DNA of 13,470 bases from the NCBI GenBank assembly GCA_019347995.1, contig JAHWKH010000023.1, positions 1 through 13,470 on the forward strand. Direction: 5' to 3'. Shown piece by piece: positions 1 through 5,973 of the stretch (the stretch's first letter is position 1; each line of letters starts with the position of its first letter). Under the pieces are notes generated by a model. It saw only the letters and a program-made list of their open reading frames with translations, did no database searches and was not told where the DNA came from. This DNA comes from Gemmatimonadota bacterium (GTDB taxonomy: Bacteria > Gemmatimonadota > Gemmatimonadetes > Longimicrobiales > UBA6960). Both the position numbers and the translations under genes were made by a program.

Positions 1-461
1 TCCCACAGCATGGACTGCCGGTCGAACGCGGCCCGTGGATAGGCGAAGCGGAAGTCCACCGCCTGCGGGCCCTCGACCTGGAAGCGGGGCAGCACCTCGA
101 CGACGCGCCGGTACAGGTCCTCGACCCGGGACGGGAACTGCTCGCCCGAGCGGCCGCGATGGAGGGTGAGGGCGTCGTAGAGGGTGGTATCGCCCAGGTC
201 CTCCAGGAGCCAGATCCCGGCGTCCTCGTCCACCCCGTACAGCTCCGGCACCGGGAGCCCGATGTCGCGGAAGGCGCGGGTGAACGCGAAGAACGCGCGG
301 TTCTCCTCGCGGTTCGGCCCCACGGCTCCCACCGCCGTCTCGTGGTCGGGACCCACCAGCCGCCAGTACGAGCGCGAGGAGCCGTCCCCGCCGATCTCCA
401 AGATGGCGGTGGGCGGAACGCCGAAACGGTCCTCGAAGAGGCGTACGAGCTGGCTCTGCAT
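1..461 (-). CDS. AmgK-like sugar kinase / aminoglycoside phosphotransferase family, 3' end outside window
   Basis: My reverse-strand translation gives a protein starting MQSQLVRLFEDRFG, followed by a GGDGSSRSYWRL glycine-rich segment, LPVPELYG, the LLEDLGDTTLYDAL block and LPRFQVEG...RAAFDRQSMLW before running off the left edge. These blocks are typical of the phosphotransferase family that includes AmgK, the cytoplasmic kinase that phosphorylates N-acetylmuramate or N-acetylglucosamine at the anomeric position in cell-wall recycling. The catalytic HGD-type loop lies beyond the window, so activity cannot be judged. The start is uncertain: ATG at 461 fits the family N-terminus, but an in-frame GTG at 488 and an ATG at 515, five bases past the cupin stop, are possible; none has a clear Shine-Dalgarno sequence. 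It lies downstream of the cupin gene on the same strand and may be cotranscribed with it. The substrate is inferred from family resemblance only. Confidence 0.75.
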   Translation of the reverse strand, partial: MQSQLVRLFEDRFGVPPTAILEIGGDGSSRSYWRLVGPDHETAVGAVGPNREENRAFFAFTRAFRDIGLPVPELYGVDEDAGIWLLEDLGDTTLYDALTLHRGRSGEQFPSRVEDLYRRVVEVLPRFQVEGPQAVDFRFAYPRAAFDRQSMLW

Positions 462-520
462 GGCGGGAACCAGAAGAGCAGATTCCACGCCAGGCGAGGA
501 GGGGCGCCCTTCCATCCGCT

Positions 521-910
521 TCAGCAGCCCGCTCCGCTCTCCTCGTCGCCCAGGATCTCGATGGTATCGGGCCCGTTGGGCACCACGCAGAGGAACTCGA
601 AGGGCTCGTCGCCCTCGGCGCCCAGCGCCTCGTACCAGTGGGGCAGGCCGGCGGGAATGTAGACGACGTCGTCGGCCCCGACCTCCACCACCCGGTCGCC
701 GATGCCGATGCGGGCGCGGCCCCGGAGGACGTACTGCTCGTGCTCCACCGAGTTCGTGTGGCGGGGCATGCCGCCGCCGGGCTCCATGATGAAGCGCCGG
801 AGCGCGAAGTGGGGCCCCTCGTCGGGGCCGATGAGGACCTGCCGCCGCGTACCGGTGCCCGCCGCGACCTCTTCGGCGGGGACCTCCGCGGCACGCTTCA
901 CCGTAGCCAT
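521..910 (-). CDS. Single-domain cupin protein
   Basis: This is a 129-residue small beta-barrel protein. Cupin motif 1 is visible around residues 45-64, with H51, H57, E58 and the closing Gly64. Motif 2 follows at residues 78-91, with the PAGLPH stretch giving H91. These His/Glu residues would bind a divalent metal. Single-domain cupins of this kind serve as small dioxygenases, isomerases or binding proteins, and nothing here fixes a substrate. The ATG at 910 is well supported by GGGAGGA six to seven bases upstream. It sits between a small HTH gene upstream and the kinase-family gene downstream, all on the minus strand. There is no signal peptide, so it should be cytoplasmic. Confidence 0.85.
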   Translation of the reverse strand: MATVKRAAEVPAEEVAAGTGTRRQVLIGPDEGPHFALRRFIMEPGGGMPRHTNSVEHEQYVLRGRARIGIGDRVVEVGADDVVYIPAGLPHWYEALGAEGDEPFEFLCVVPNGPDTIEILGDEESGAGC

Positions 911-936
911 GCCGTTCCTCCCGTATCCAGGATGGG

Positions 937-953
937 TCCGGCCCTCGGCCGGA
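937..953 (-). terminator. GC-rich hairpin between HTH gene and cupin gene
   Basis: CCGGCC (938-943) and GGCCGG (947-952) form a perfect stem around a three-base loop, extended by the 937/953 T-A pair. It lies in the gap between the HTH gene stop (972) and the cupin start (910). No U-run follows, so it is only a possible terminator or a transcript-stabilising hairpin. Confidence 0.3.
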
Positions 954-971
954 ATGCCCGGACAGGATAAC

Positions 972-1391
972 TCACCGCTTCTTTCTGCGCCGGGAGCGGC
1001 CCTGGTTGGGGTGGCGCAGGTGCTCCCAGGTCTCGCCCCGGCGAAGCATGTAGATGGTGCTCGGGGAGACGCCGAGGGTCTCGGCCCAGACGGTGCCGGG
1101 GGTCTTCCAATCCCCCTTCTCCTCGTCCCAGTCGTCCAGCACCGCGCGCGCCTGCTCCTCGGTGAGCTCCGAGTTGGGGGAGTTGTCTCCTTGGAGCCAC
1201 GCGTTGCGACCCTTCCACCGGCCAGGGCGCTGCAAGGGGCCCGGAAGACGGCGGCCCGCCGTGCCCACGCAGTAGTGCCGGATCTGGTCTTCCGTGTACT
1301 CGGGGTGGCGGCGGTGGATCTCGGCGTACGTCATTCCATCTGCCGCGAGATCGCGCCACTTCACCACGAGAGGACCGGGCGGCTTCGCCAA
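972..1391 (-). CDS. Small helix-turn-helix DNA-binding protein
   Basis: This is a 139-residue protein of unknown role. Residues 20-43 (MTYAEIHRRHPEYTEDQIRH) look like one helix-turn-helix. Residues 78-125 look like a second: an LTEEQ helix, then WAETLGVSPSTIYMLRRG, then TWEHL. The second block recalls the small HTH modules that accompany phage and HNH-endonuclease proteins, but no nuclease domain is present. The C-terminus is strongly basic (RSRRRKKR), consistent with DNA binding. The start is TTG at 1391, chosen because GGAGGG sits three bases upstream and the frame then runs cleanly. It has its own upstream promoter and looks like an independently expressed regulator or mobile-element remnant. 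What it regulates cannot be read from the window. Confidence 0.65.
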   Translation of the reverse strand: MAKPPGPLVVKWRDLAADGMTYAEIHRRHPEYTEDQIRHYCVGTAGRRLPGPLQRPGRWKGRNAWLQGDNSPNSELTEEQARAVLDDWDEEKGDWKTPGTVWAETLGVSPSTIYMLRRGETWEHLRHPNQGRSRRRKKR

Positions 1392-1437
1392 CGTCCCTCC
1401 GGGATTAGACAGGTACTATGACAAGCTGAGACACCGC

Positions 1438-1465
1438 ATACTATGGAGCGCCGGCGTCCCGTCAA
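1438..1465 (-). promoter_or_regulatory. Sigma70-like promoter for the HTH gene
   Basis: On the minus strand, TTGACG (1465-1460) is separated by 16 bases from TAGTAT (1443-1438). The predicted start near 1431 gives a leader of about 40 bases before the GGAGGG ribosome-binding site (1400-1395) and the TTG start at 1391. The surrounding segment is visibly more AT-rich than the genes beside it. Confidence 0.6.
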
Positions 1466-1488
1466 CCGGCCTTGCATTGCGCGAAGCT

Positions 1489-1935
1489 TCAACGAGCGCG
1501 GCCCAGCCATCGCCCGACCGTCGATCGGTAGAGCCGGTACGGCTCGCCCAGCCGCTCCGACAGCAGGCGCTCCTCCGGAAGGATGAACCTGCGGGCGGCC
1601 ACCACCGCGAACGCCGGAGGTACGAGCCACGGGGAGAGGGTTCCGTAGAGGAGGGCGATGCCCGCCAGGATGAGGACGGCTCCCAGGTACATGGGGTTGC
1701 GGCTCCAGCGGAAGGGCCCGTCGGTGACGAGGCCGTCGGGGGCCTCCAGCGTCGCGAGCGGTGCGCCCCGGCGTTTGAAGTGTCTCGCCGCGCGACCATG
1801 GAGCAGCGCGCCGCCCATCGCCACGGCCAGTCCCAACGCCTGGAGCGGGACGGGCGCGATCCGCGGCCCCGGCAGGAGGAAGTGGAGCGCCTGCTGGGCC
1901 ACCAACGCCCCCAGGAAGGCGGCGGGCGGCGACAA
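1489..1935 (-). CDS. Isoprenylcysteine carboxyl methyltransferase (ICMT)-like membrane protein
   Basis: This is a polytopic integral membrane protein of about 148 residues. Hydrophobic helices occur at roughly residues 5-22, 30-47 and 84-118. Between and after them lie the family hallmarks: DGLVTDGPFRWSRNPMYLG (residues 67-85) and the ILPEERLLSERLGEPYRLY block (residues 118-136), which form the SAM-binding part in ICMT/PEMT-type methyltransferases. Bacterial members are mostly of unknown substrate. I placed the start at TTG 1935 because translation further upstream runs into the msrA gene and the next residues already begin the first helix; a GTG a little downstream is also possible, and no good ribosome-binding site marks either. 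It follows msrA with a gap of about 50 bases, so it is probably cotranscribed. Confidence 0.75.
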   Translation of the reverse strand: MSPPAAFLGALVAQQALHFLLPGPRIAPVPLQALGLAVAMGGALLHGRAARHFKRRGAPLATLEAPDGLVTDGPFRWSRNPMYLGAVLILAGIALLYGTLSPWLVPPAFAVVAARRFILPEERLLSERLGEPYRLYRSTVGRWLGRAR

Positions 1936-1985
1936 AACGGAGGGCGGTGCAAGCGGCCGGCGCGCAGGTCCCGCGGGCGCTACGC

Positions 1986-2555
1986 TCAGGTCCCGGCGCC
2001 GGAGCGCAGCCGATCGGCGAAGCGGCTCCGGAACTTCGCCACCTTCGGCCCGATGACGACGCGGCAATAGGCCTGGTCCGGGTTGCGCTCGTAGTACTCG
2101 TGGTGGGCCGGCTCGGCGGGCCAGAAGCGCTCCAGCGGCTCCACCTGCGTCACGATCGGCGCGTCGAACACGCCCTCGTCCTCCAGCTCCGAGACGACCC
2201 CCCGCGCCGTCTCCCGCTGGGCGTCCGAGTGGGTGAGGACGATGGAGCGGTACTGGGAGCCCACGTCGGCCCCCTGGCGGTCGACGGTGGTCGGATCGTG
2301 GATGGCGAAGAAGACCTCGAGCAGCTCCCGGTAGGGGAGGACGGACGGGTCGAAGCGCACCTGGACCACCTCGGCGTGCCCCGTCGAGCCGGAGCAGACC
2401 TGCCGGTAGGTCGGCTCGTCCGCGTGCCCCCCCGCGTAGCCCGAAAGGACGCCCTCCACGCCCTCGAGCTCGCGGTACACGGCTTCGAGGCACCAGAAGC
2501 AGCCGCCACCGAGGGTGGCGGTCTCCAGATCGCGGTCCTGGGTGGGATCGTCCAT
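1986..2555 (-). CDS. msrA: Peptide-methionine (S)-S-oxide reductase MsrA
   Basis: This 189-residue cytoplasmic enzyme reduces methionine-S-sulfoxide in proteins and free methionine. The signature GGGCFWCLEAVY places the catalytic nucleophile at Cys19, with Cys22 beside it. Further family blocks are visible: GVLSGYAGGH, YRQVCSGSTGHAEVVQVRFDP, FFAIHDPTTVDRQGADVGSQYRS and ERFWPAEPAHHEYYERNP. Cys54 and Cys163 are candidate resolving cysteines. The length is normal for the family. The ATG at 2555 lies just before the conserved N-terminal strand; no strong ribosome-binding site is evident, so translation may be coupled to the small zinc-ribbon gene ending 15 bases upstream. No MsrB domain is fused. 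Confidence 0.95.
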   Translation of the reverse strand: MDDPTQDRDLETATLGGGCFWCLEAVYRELEGVEGVLSGYAGGHADEPTYRQVCSGSTGHAEVVQVRFDPSVLPYRELLEVFFAIHDPTTVDRQGADVGSQYRSIVLTHSDAQRETARGVVSELEDEGVFDAPIVTQVEPLERFWPAEPAHHEYYERNPDQAYCRVVIGPKVAKFRSRFADRLRSGAGT

Positions 2556-2570
2556 GTCCGGAATGTGGAG

Positions 2571-2735
2571 TCACTTTGCCGGCGATCCAAGGGGCGGGAC
2601 GCCACGCACCCGCGGGGGGACCGGAGCCGACCCCTCGCGCACCATGGCCTCGGCACGACACGGTGCACAGAGTAGGTCTCCCACGTGGTCGGTGGGCAGC
2701 TTCTTGAGACACCTCTCGCACCGTGGCTTCATCAT
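2571..2735 (-). CDS. Small zinc-ribbon protein, possibly the 3' half of a frameshifted gene
   Basis: A roughly 54-residue ORF begins MMKPRCERCLKKLP. It has two CxxC pairs separated by 13 residues (CERC ... CAPC), the pattern of a single zinc ribbon, followed by a Pro-rich tail. GAGGAG lies directly before the two adjacent ATG codons (2735 and 2732); its spacing favours the second. The frame stays open upstream to a TTG at 2771. In another frame just upstream, from ATG 2901, comes a convincing charged N-terminus and membrane helix, which suggests that the two pieces may once have been one membrane-anchored zinc-ribbon protein (see findings). It lies 15 bases ahead of msrA on the same strand. 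The function is unknown. Confidence 0.5.
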   Translation of the reverse strand: MMKPRCERCLKKLPTDHVGDLLCAPCRAEAMVREGSAPVPPRVRGVPPLGSPAK

Positions 2736-2903
2736 GCTCCTCGTGTGGCGGTTGGAGACCCCCGAAGGCAAGGCGCGGGCCAGGAGCCCTGCCCGGCCCG
2801 GCGATGACGAGGGCGGCGATCGCGGCGGCCAGGGGGAGCAGGCGCAAGGGGACGCGCCGGGCCTCTTCCTCCGTCACGGGCGGCCGTCGCCGCTCGTTCA
2901 TCC

Positions 2904-2957
2904 GAGGAGCGGCGCATCGACCGGGACGCGGAGGAGCGGCGCATCAACCGGGACGAG
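2904..2957. repeat. Two tandem 27-bp direct repeats
   Basis: The unit starting GAGGAGCGGCGCATC occurs at 2904-2930 and again at 2931-2957, with only a few differences (for example ATCGACC versus ATCAACC). The period of 27 keeps the reading frame. In the frame of the following lipoprotein-like gene it would encode a repeated EERRI(D/N)RD unit, but there is no start codon for it, so this is probably a small non-coding duplication in the divergent promoter region. Confidence 0.7.
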
Positions 2958-2966
2958 CGAGGTGCC

Positions 2967-3401
2967 ATGGACGGGAGGAGGTCGAGGAGGCGGGCACTGG
3001 TCGCGCTGATGGCGCTGGTGCCGGGCTGCGAGGAGCCGGCGGCTCCGGGGGCCGAGGCTCCGCAGGGGGAGATCGGGTCGGTGGCGGGGCTGGCCGACGC
3101 GCTCCGGGCGGAGGGTGCCACGGTGGAGGTCAGCGTCGAGACGGCCCCGTCCCTGTTCAGCGTGCCCGGGCGCCTGCTGCTGGTGGACGGCGTCCAGGTG
3201 GAGGTCTTCGTCTTTCCCGACGCCGCCACGGCCGCCGGGGAGGCGCCGCTCCTCACCCGCTCCCTCATCCTCTGGGTGGCGCCGGCCCGCCTCTTCGGCA
3301 TGGGCCCCCTGCTGGCTCTGCACGTGGGGAACGAGGGGAGGGGCACCGAGCTCCTCCGGCGGGTGCTGGGCCCGCCGCTGGCCGTGGCCGGCGTATCCTG
3401 A
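2967..3401 (+). CDS. Putative secreted lipoprotein of unknown function
   Basis: This 144-residue protein has a strongly basic N-terminus (MDGRRSRRRA), a short hydrophobic stretch and Cys21 in the context LVPGC. That resembles a lipobox, although Pro at -2 is atypical. The mature part has a recognisable small domain: SVAGLADALRAEGATVEVS, then FSVPGRLLLVDGVQVEVFVFPD, then a segment ending ILWVAPARLF and LLALHVGN. I recall similar uncharacterised secreted proteins in several phyla but cannot assign a function. The ATG at 2967 is preceded by GAGG at a usable distance. It diverges from the minus-strand msrA group and converges on the alpha/beta hydrolase gene, so it seems to be monocistronic. Confidence 0.7.
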   Translation: MDGRRSRRRALVALMALVPGCEEPAAPGAEAPQGEIGSVAGLADALRAEGATVEVSVETAPSLFSVPGRLLLVDGVQVEVFVFPDAATAAGEAPLLTRSLILWVAPARLFGMGPLLALHVGNEGRGTELLRRVLGPPLAVAGVS

Positions 3402-3412
3402 CGCTCCGCGAC

Positions 3413-3430
3413 GGGGCCCTGCCCCGGGCC
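3413..3430. terminator. Possible bidirectional hairpin between convergent genes
   Basis: The 37-base gap between the two convergent stop codons holds overlapping GC inverted repeats: GGGGC-CCT-GCCCC (3413-3425), or alternatively GGCCC ... GGGCC (3415-3430). Either could serve both transcripts, but no T-run is present, so the assignment is weak. Confidence 0.25.
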
Positions 3431-3438
3431 ACGCAGGC

Positions 3439-4122
3439 TCAGGGTGGCGCCGCCGCCACGCTGCGGGCCCAGGCCGCCGTGGTCCGGGCCATCTCGTCCA
3501 GGACGTCCTCGTCGCTCCGCCCCGAGCGCTTGAGGACGTGGAATCCATGGTCGGCGCCATCCACCACATGGAGGGTGGCGCGCTCCCCCAGCGGCTCCAG
3601 GACCGGCCGCAGGAGATCCAGATCGGCGAGGGCGTCGCGGGTGCCCTGGAGGAACAGCATGGGAAGGCGGACATCGGCCAGGTGATCCGCCCGCTCGGTC
3701 CCGGGCCGACGCGCCGGGTGGAGGGGAAAGCCCACGAAGACCAGCCCGCGCACGCCTCCGAGGCGGTCCTCGGCCGCGGCGTGGGACGCCATGCGGCCGC
3801 CCATCGACTTCCCGCCGGCCAGCAGAGGCAGCCCGCCGGCCCTCTCGGCCGCCGCCCCCACGGCCGCCTCCCAGGCCGCGACCAGCACGGGGCGGCGATC
3901 GGGCCTGCGGCTCCCCGCCGCCATGTACGGAAACTGGAAGCGCAGCGTGGAGACGCCGACGTCCGACAGCCGACGCGCCAGCGCTTCCATGAAGGGATGC
4001 GCCATGCCCGCGCCCGCGCCGTGCGCCAGCGCCAGGAGACACGAGGGGGCGCCGCTCTCCAGGAGGAGCGCCGGCAGGTCGCCCGATCCCGGCACGGGGA
4101 CGGTGAGGGGAACGGGCCGCAT
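3439..4122 (-). CDS. KANL3/Tex30-like alpha/beta hydrolase
   Basis: This 227-residue cytoplasmic protein has an alpha/beta-hydrolase fold. The oxyanion-hole segment is ALAHGAGAGMAHPFM (residues 31-45). The nucleophile elbow is GGKSMGGRMAS with Ser106. LFLQGTRDALAD provides the likely acid Asp163, and DGADHGF provides His191. This arrangement, with HGAGAGM near the start, is typical of the KANL3/Tex30 and dienelactone-hydrolase-like group; the natural substrate of bacterial members is generally unknown. The frame remains open far upstream, but ATG 4122 is clearly the start because a full AGGAGG lies seven bases before it. It is convergent with the lipoprotein-like gene and divergent from the outer-membrane protein gene, so it is probably transcribed alone. 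Confidence 0.85.
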   Translation of the reverse strand: MRPVPLTVPVPGSGDLPALLLESGAPSCLLALAHGAGAGMAHPFMEALARRLSDVGVSTLRFQFPYMAAGSRRPDRRPVLVAAWEAAVGAAAERAGGLPLLAGGKSMGGRMASHAAAEDRLGGVRGLVFVGFPLHPARRPGTERADHLADVRLPMLFLQGTRDALADLDLLRPVLEPLGERATLHVVDGADHGFHVLKRSGRSDEDVLDEMARTTAAWARSVAAAPP

Positions 4123-4314
4123 GGGGACGCCTCCTGGCGGGTCGGGCCGGGGAACGGCACGCATCGGGATGTGACGCGCCGGGCTTTCCGATTCGGGGTA
4201 ATCTAGAAGCTGGCCAGCGCAGTCCGCAGCCGCACCCGGCTTGCAACCCGTCGGCGCGGTCCGCAGTCTCGGGAACGGCGGAACGGGACGCAGACCACGA
4301 CACACGGGGGGCGG

Positions 4315-4884
4315 ATGGCGGAAGGGACGAGGGGTCGGGGCCGGCGAACACGTGCGGGCGGAGGTCCGCTTCGGGCCGTGGCTCTCGTGGCGGCGGCATC
4401 CCTGGCGGCGGCCGCCCTCCCCACCGAGGTCGCGGCCCAGGACGAGATGGCCGCGTCGGTCACGCTGGTGGCAGGCGTCTTCCAGTACGATCTGGAAGGT
4501 ACGGGCGCCGTGCCCTTCGGCGGCGTGCGCCTTCCCCTGCCCATGCACCGGTGGATCGTCCTGGAGCCCGCCATCACATACGCGGCGTACGAGTCGCAGG
4601 GAGGCGACAACATCCCCCTCCTCACACCCGAGGTACAGGTGCAGGGCAGGCTCGACCTGGGACGGGTGGACCCGTTCCTGGGTCTGGGCATCGGCGGCAC
4701 CTTCGACCTGCGCGAGAACCGGGGCGGAGAGGAGCTGGTGGTCTCCACCTACTCGGTGGGGGCGGGCGCGCGCGGGTGGCTCGGGAGGGGCTGGAGCCTC
4801 CGGGGCGAGCTGAGGGTGCGGGGCATCGACGGATTCACGGGTTCGGCGGCCGAGTGGACGGTGGGCGTGGGACGGACCTTCTGA
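4315..4884 (+). CDS. Outer-membrane beta-barrel protein
   Basis: This 189-residue protein has a long N-terminal signal peptide: a basic Arg-rich stretch, then RAVALVAAASLAAAALPTEV, with likely cleavage after AAQ at about residue 42. The mature part consists of alternating hydrophobic/polar strands such as ASVTLVAGVFQYDLEG, RWIVLEPAITYAAYES, VQVQGRLDLGRVDPFLGLGIGG and AEWTVGVGRTF. It ends in Phe, as expected for a BAM-inserted outer-membrane barrel. The size suggests an eight-stranded barrel. No catalytic motif is seen, so a structural or small-porin role is the most that can be said. A GGGGGGCGG run before ATG 4315 may act as the ribosome-binding site. A perfect hairpin follows its stop codon. 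Confidence 0.8.
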   Translation: MAEGTRGRGRRTRAGGGPLRAVALVAAASLAAAALPTEVAAQDEMAASVTLVAGVFQYDLEGTGAVPFGGVRLPLPMHRWIVLEPAITYAAYESQGGDNIPLLTPEVQVQGRLDLGRVDPFLGLGIGGTFDLRENRGGEELVVSTYSVGAGARGWLGRGWSLRGELRVRGIDGFTGSAAEWTVGVGRTF

Positions 4885-4897
4885 GGCACTTCTGACG

Positions 4898-4914
4898 CCC
4901 GCGCCGAGCGCGGG
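4898..4914 (+). terminator. Perfect 7-bp hairpin after the barrel gene
   Basis: CCCGCGC (4898-4904), a CGA loop and GCGCGGG (4908-4914) form a perfect stem. It lies 13 bases past the barrel gene stop and just ahead of the methyltransferase GTG at 4926. Without a U-run it could be a weak terminator, an mRNA 3'-end stabiliser or a structure that affects translation initiation of the next gene. Confidence 0.35.
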
Positions 4915-4925
4915 AAGGGGAAGCG

Positions 4926-5606
4926 GTGAGCTGCTGCGGACACTGCGCCGGCGTGGAGGAATTCTTCGACGCGCGCACCGCGGCCCGGGACCTCCGACGC
5001 TACCGCCGGCGCGGCGCCACCCGCTCCACCCGCCTGCTCCTGGAGGCGATCCGGGACGCGACGCCCGTGCGGGGCGCCACCCTCCTGGACGTGGGCGGCG
5101 GGGTGGGCGCCGTGCAGCACGACCTGCTGGAGGCGGGCGCGGCCCATGCCGTGGGCGTGGACGCTTCGCCCGCCTATCAGGGCGCGGCGCTGGACGAGGC
5201 GCGCGCGCGGGGCCACGACGACCGCATCGACTTCCTCACGGGCGACGCCGTGGAGCTCGCCAACCGGCTTCCCGACGCCGACGTGGTCACGCTGGACCGC
5301 GTCGTCTGCTGCTACCCCGACATGGCCGCCCTGGTCGACGCCACCGCGCCCCGGGCCGGACGGGTCTATGCCGTGGTCCTGCCCCGCGAGTGGTGGGCGG
5401 TGCGCGTGGCGATCGGGGCGATGAACCTGGCCCAGCGCCTGCGCCGCCACGCCTTCCGCGCCTACCTCCACGGACCCGGGCACGTGGATCGCCGCGTCCG
5501 TGCCCACGGGCTGGAGCCGCGCCGGACGATCAACACCCTGATCTGGCAGGTGCGGGTGTGGGAGCGGCCGCCCCGGCGCGGGCGCCCGGGAGAGGCGGAG
5601 GCGTAG
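4926..5606 (+). CDS. Class I SAM-dependent methyltransferase with N-terminal Cys cluster
   Basis: This 226-residue cytoplasmic enzyme starts at GTG 4926, preceded by GGGAAGGGGAAG. Motif I is LLDVGGGVGAV (about residues 53-63). The acidic ribose-binding motif is GVDASP (77-82), and FLTGDAVELA is motif III-like. The next region, DVVTLDRVVCCYPDM, and the C-terminal strands (INTLIWQVRVWE) complete a Rossmann methyltransferase fold. The N-terminus has C3, C4, H6 and C7 ahead of VEEFFD, a compact potential metal-binding group outside the fold. Overall it resembles small methyltransferases related to Mg-protoporphyrin O-methyltransferase, but no photosynthesis genes are near, so the substrate is unknown. 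It is on the same strand as the barrel gene, separated from it by 41 bases and a hairpin. Confidence 0.8.
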   Translation: MSCCGHCAGVEEFFDARTAARDLRRYRRRGATRSTRLLLEAIRDATPVRGATLLDVGGGVGAVQHDLLEAGAAHAVGVDASPAYQGAALDEARARGHDDRIDFLTGDAVELANRLPDADVVTLDRVVCCYPDMAALVDATAPRAGRVYAVVLPREWWAVRVAIGAMNLAQRLRRHAFRAYLHGPGHVDRRVRAHGLEPRRTINTLIWQVRVWERPPRRGRPGEAEA

Positions 5607-5762
5607 GAGAGCGTCCGGATCTCGCGGGGGGCGGCGTGACGGGCGCCTGCCCGCCGGCGCGGCGATCCGGCGGCGGCCGGCGGCGAGGACCCGCGGCAGG
5701 GAAGTTGCACCCGCACGCCCTCCAGCCCGCCGCTCCACGAGGACCCGCCTACCCTTCCGCCC

Positions 5763-5972
5763 ATGGCCCAGCCCGCCCGCGACGACCACCCCTGGTGGAC
5801 CGGAGGGGAAGAGCGCTGCGCATTCTGCCTCGGGCGCTACGTGCACGAGATGGAGATCCGCTGCCTGCACTGCGACCGACCCATGTGCCCGCTGTGCGTG
5901 GTGACGGTCAGCGCACGGCGCGAGCGCCTCTGCCCCGAGTGCGAGCCGTCGTCCCCGGGCGGGGAAGGCTGA
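5763..5972 (+). CDS. Small eight-cysteine (FYVE/RING-like cross-brace) zinc protein upstream of ku
   Basis: This 69-residue protein has cysteines at 19, 22, 34, 37, 42, 45, 57 and 60, giving CxxC-x11-CxxC-x4-CxxC-x11-CxxC. Eight cysteines in this spacing are the arrangement of a two-zinc cross-brace domain, as in FYVE/RING-type treble clefs; no catalytic domain is attached. Its stop (TGA 5970-5972) is followed after a single base by the GTG of the first Ku gene, so translation is probably coupled and a role alongside Ku is inferred. There is no Shine-Dalgarno sequence before ATG 5763. Instead a TACCCT hexamer (5750-5755) sits seven bases upstream, which could be the -10 of a leaderless transcript, though no -35 is evident. 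The function is not known. Confidence 0.75.
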   Translation: MAQPARDDHPWWTGGEERCAFCLGRYVHEMEIRCLHCDRPMCPLCVVTVSARRERLCPECEPSSPGGEG

Positions 5973-5973
5973 C

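Noticed and set aside
159..970. Several plus-strand open frames across the kinase and cupin genes
   Set aside because: They are antisense to genes with clear family motifs and a good ribosome-binding site, and their translations show no domain.
1489..2901. Long minus-strand open frame of 470 codons
   Set aside because: Only its last 148 codons look like a protein (the ICMT-like gene). The middle is an out-of-frame reading of msrA, which has unmistakable MsrA motifs.
4195..4210. TAATCTAGA as promoter in the divergent region between hydrolase and barrel genes
   Set aside because: A -10-like hexamer exists on both strands, but no acceptable -35 element lies at 16-19 bases in either direction.
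2732..4399. Long minus-strand frame of 555 codons over the hydrolase and lipoprotein genes
   Set aside because: Arg/Pro/Ala-rich low-complexity translation without domains; it is a shadow of the real genes in other frames.
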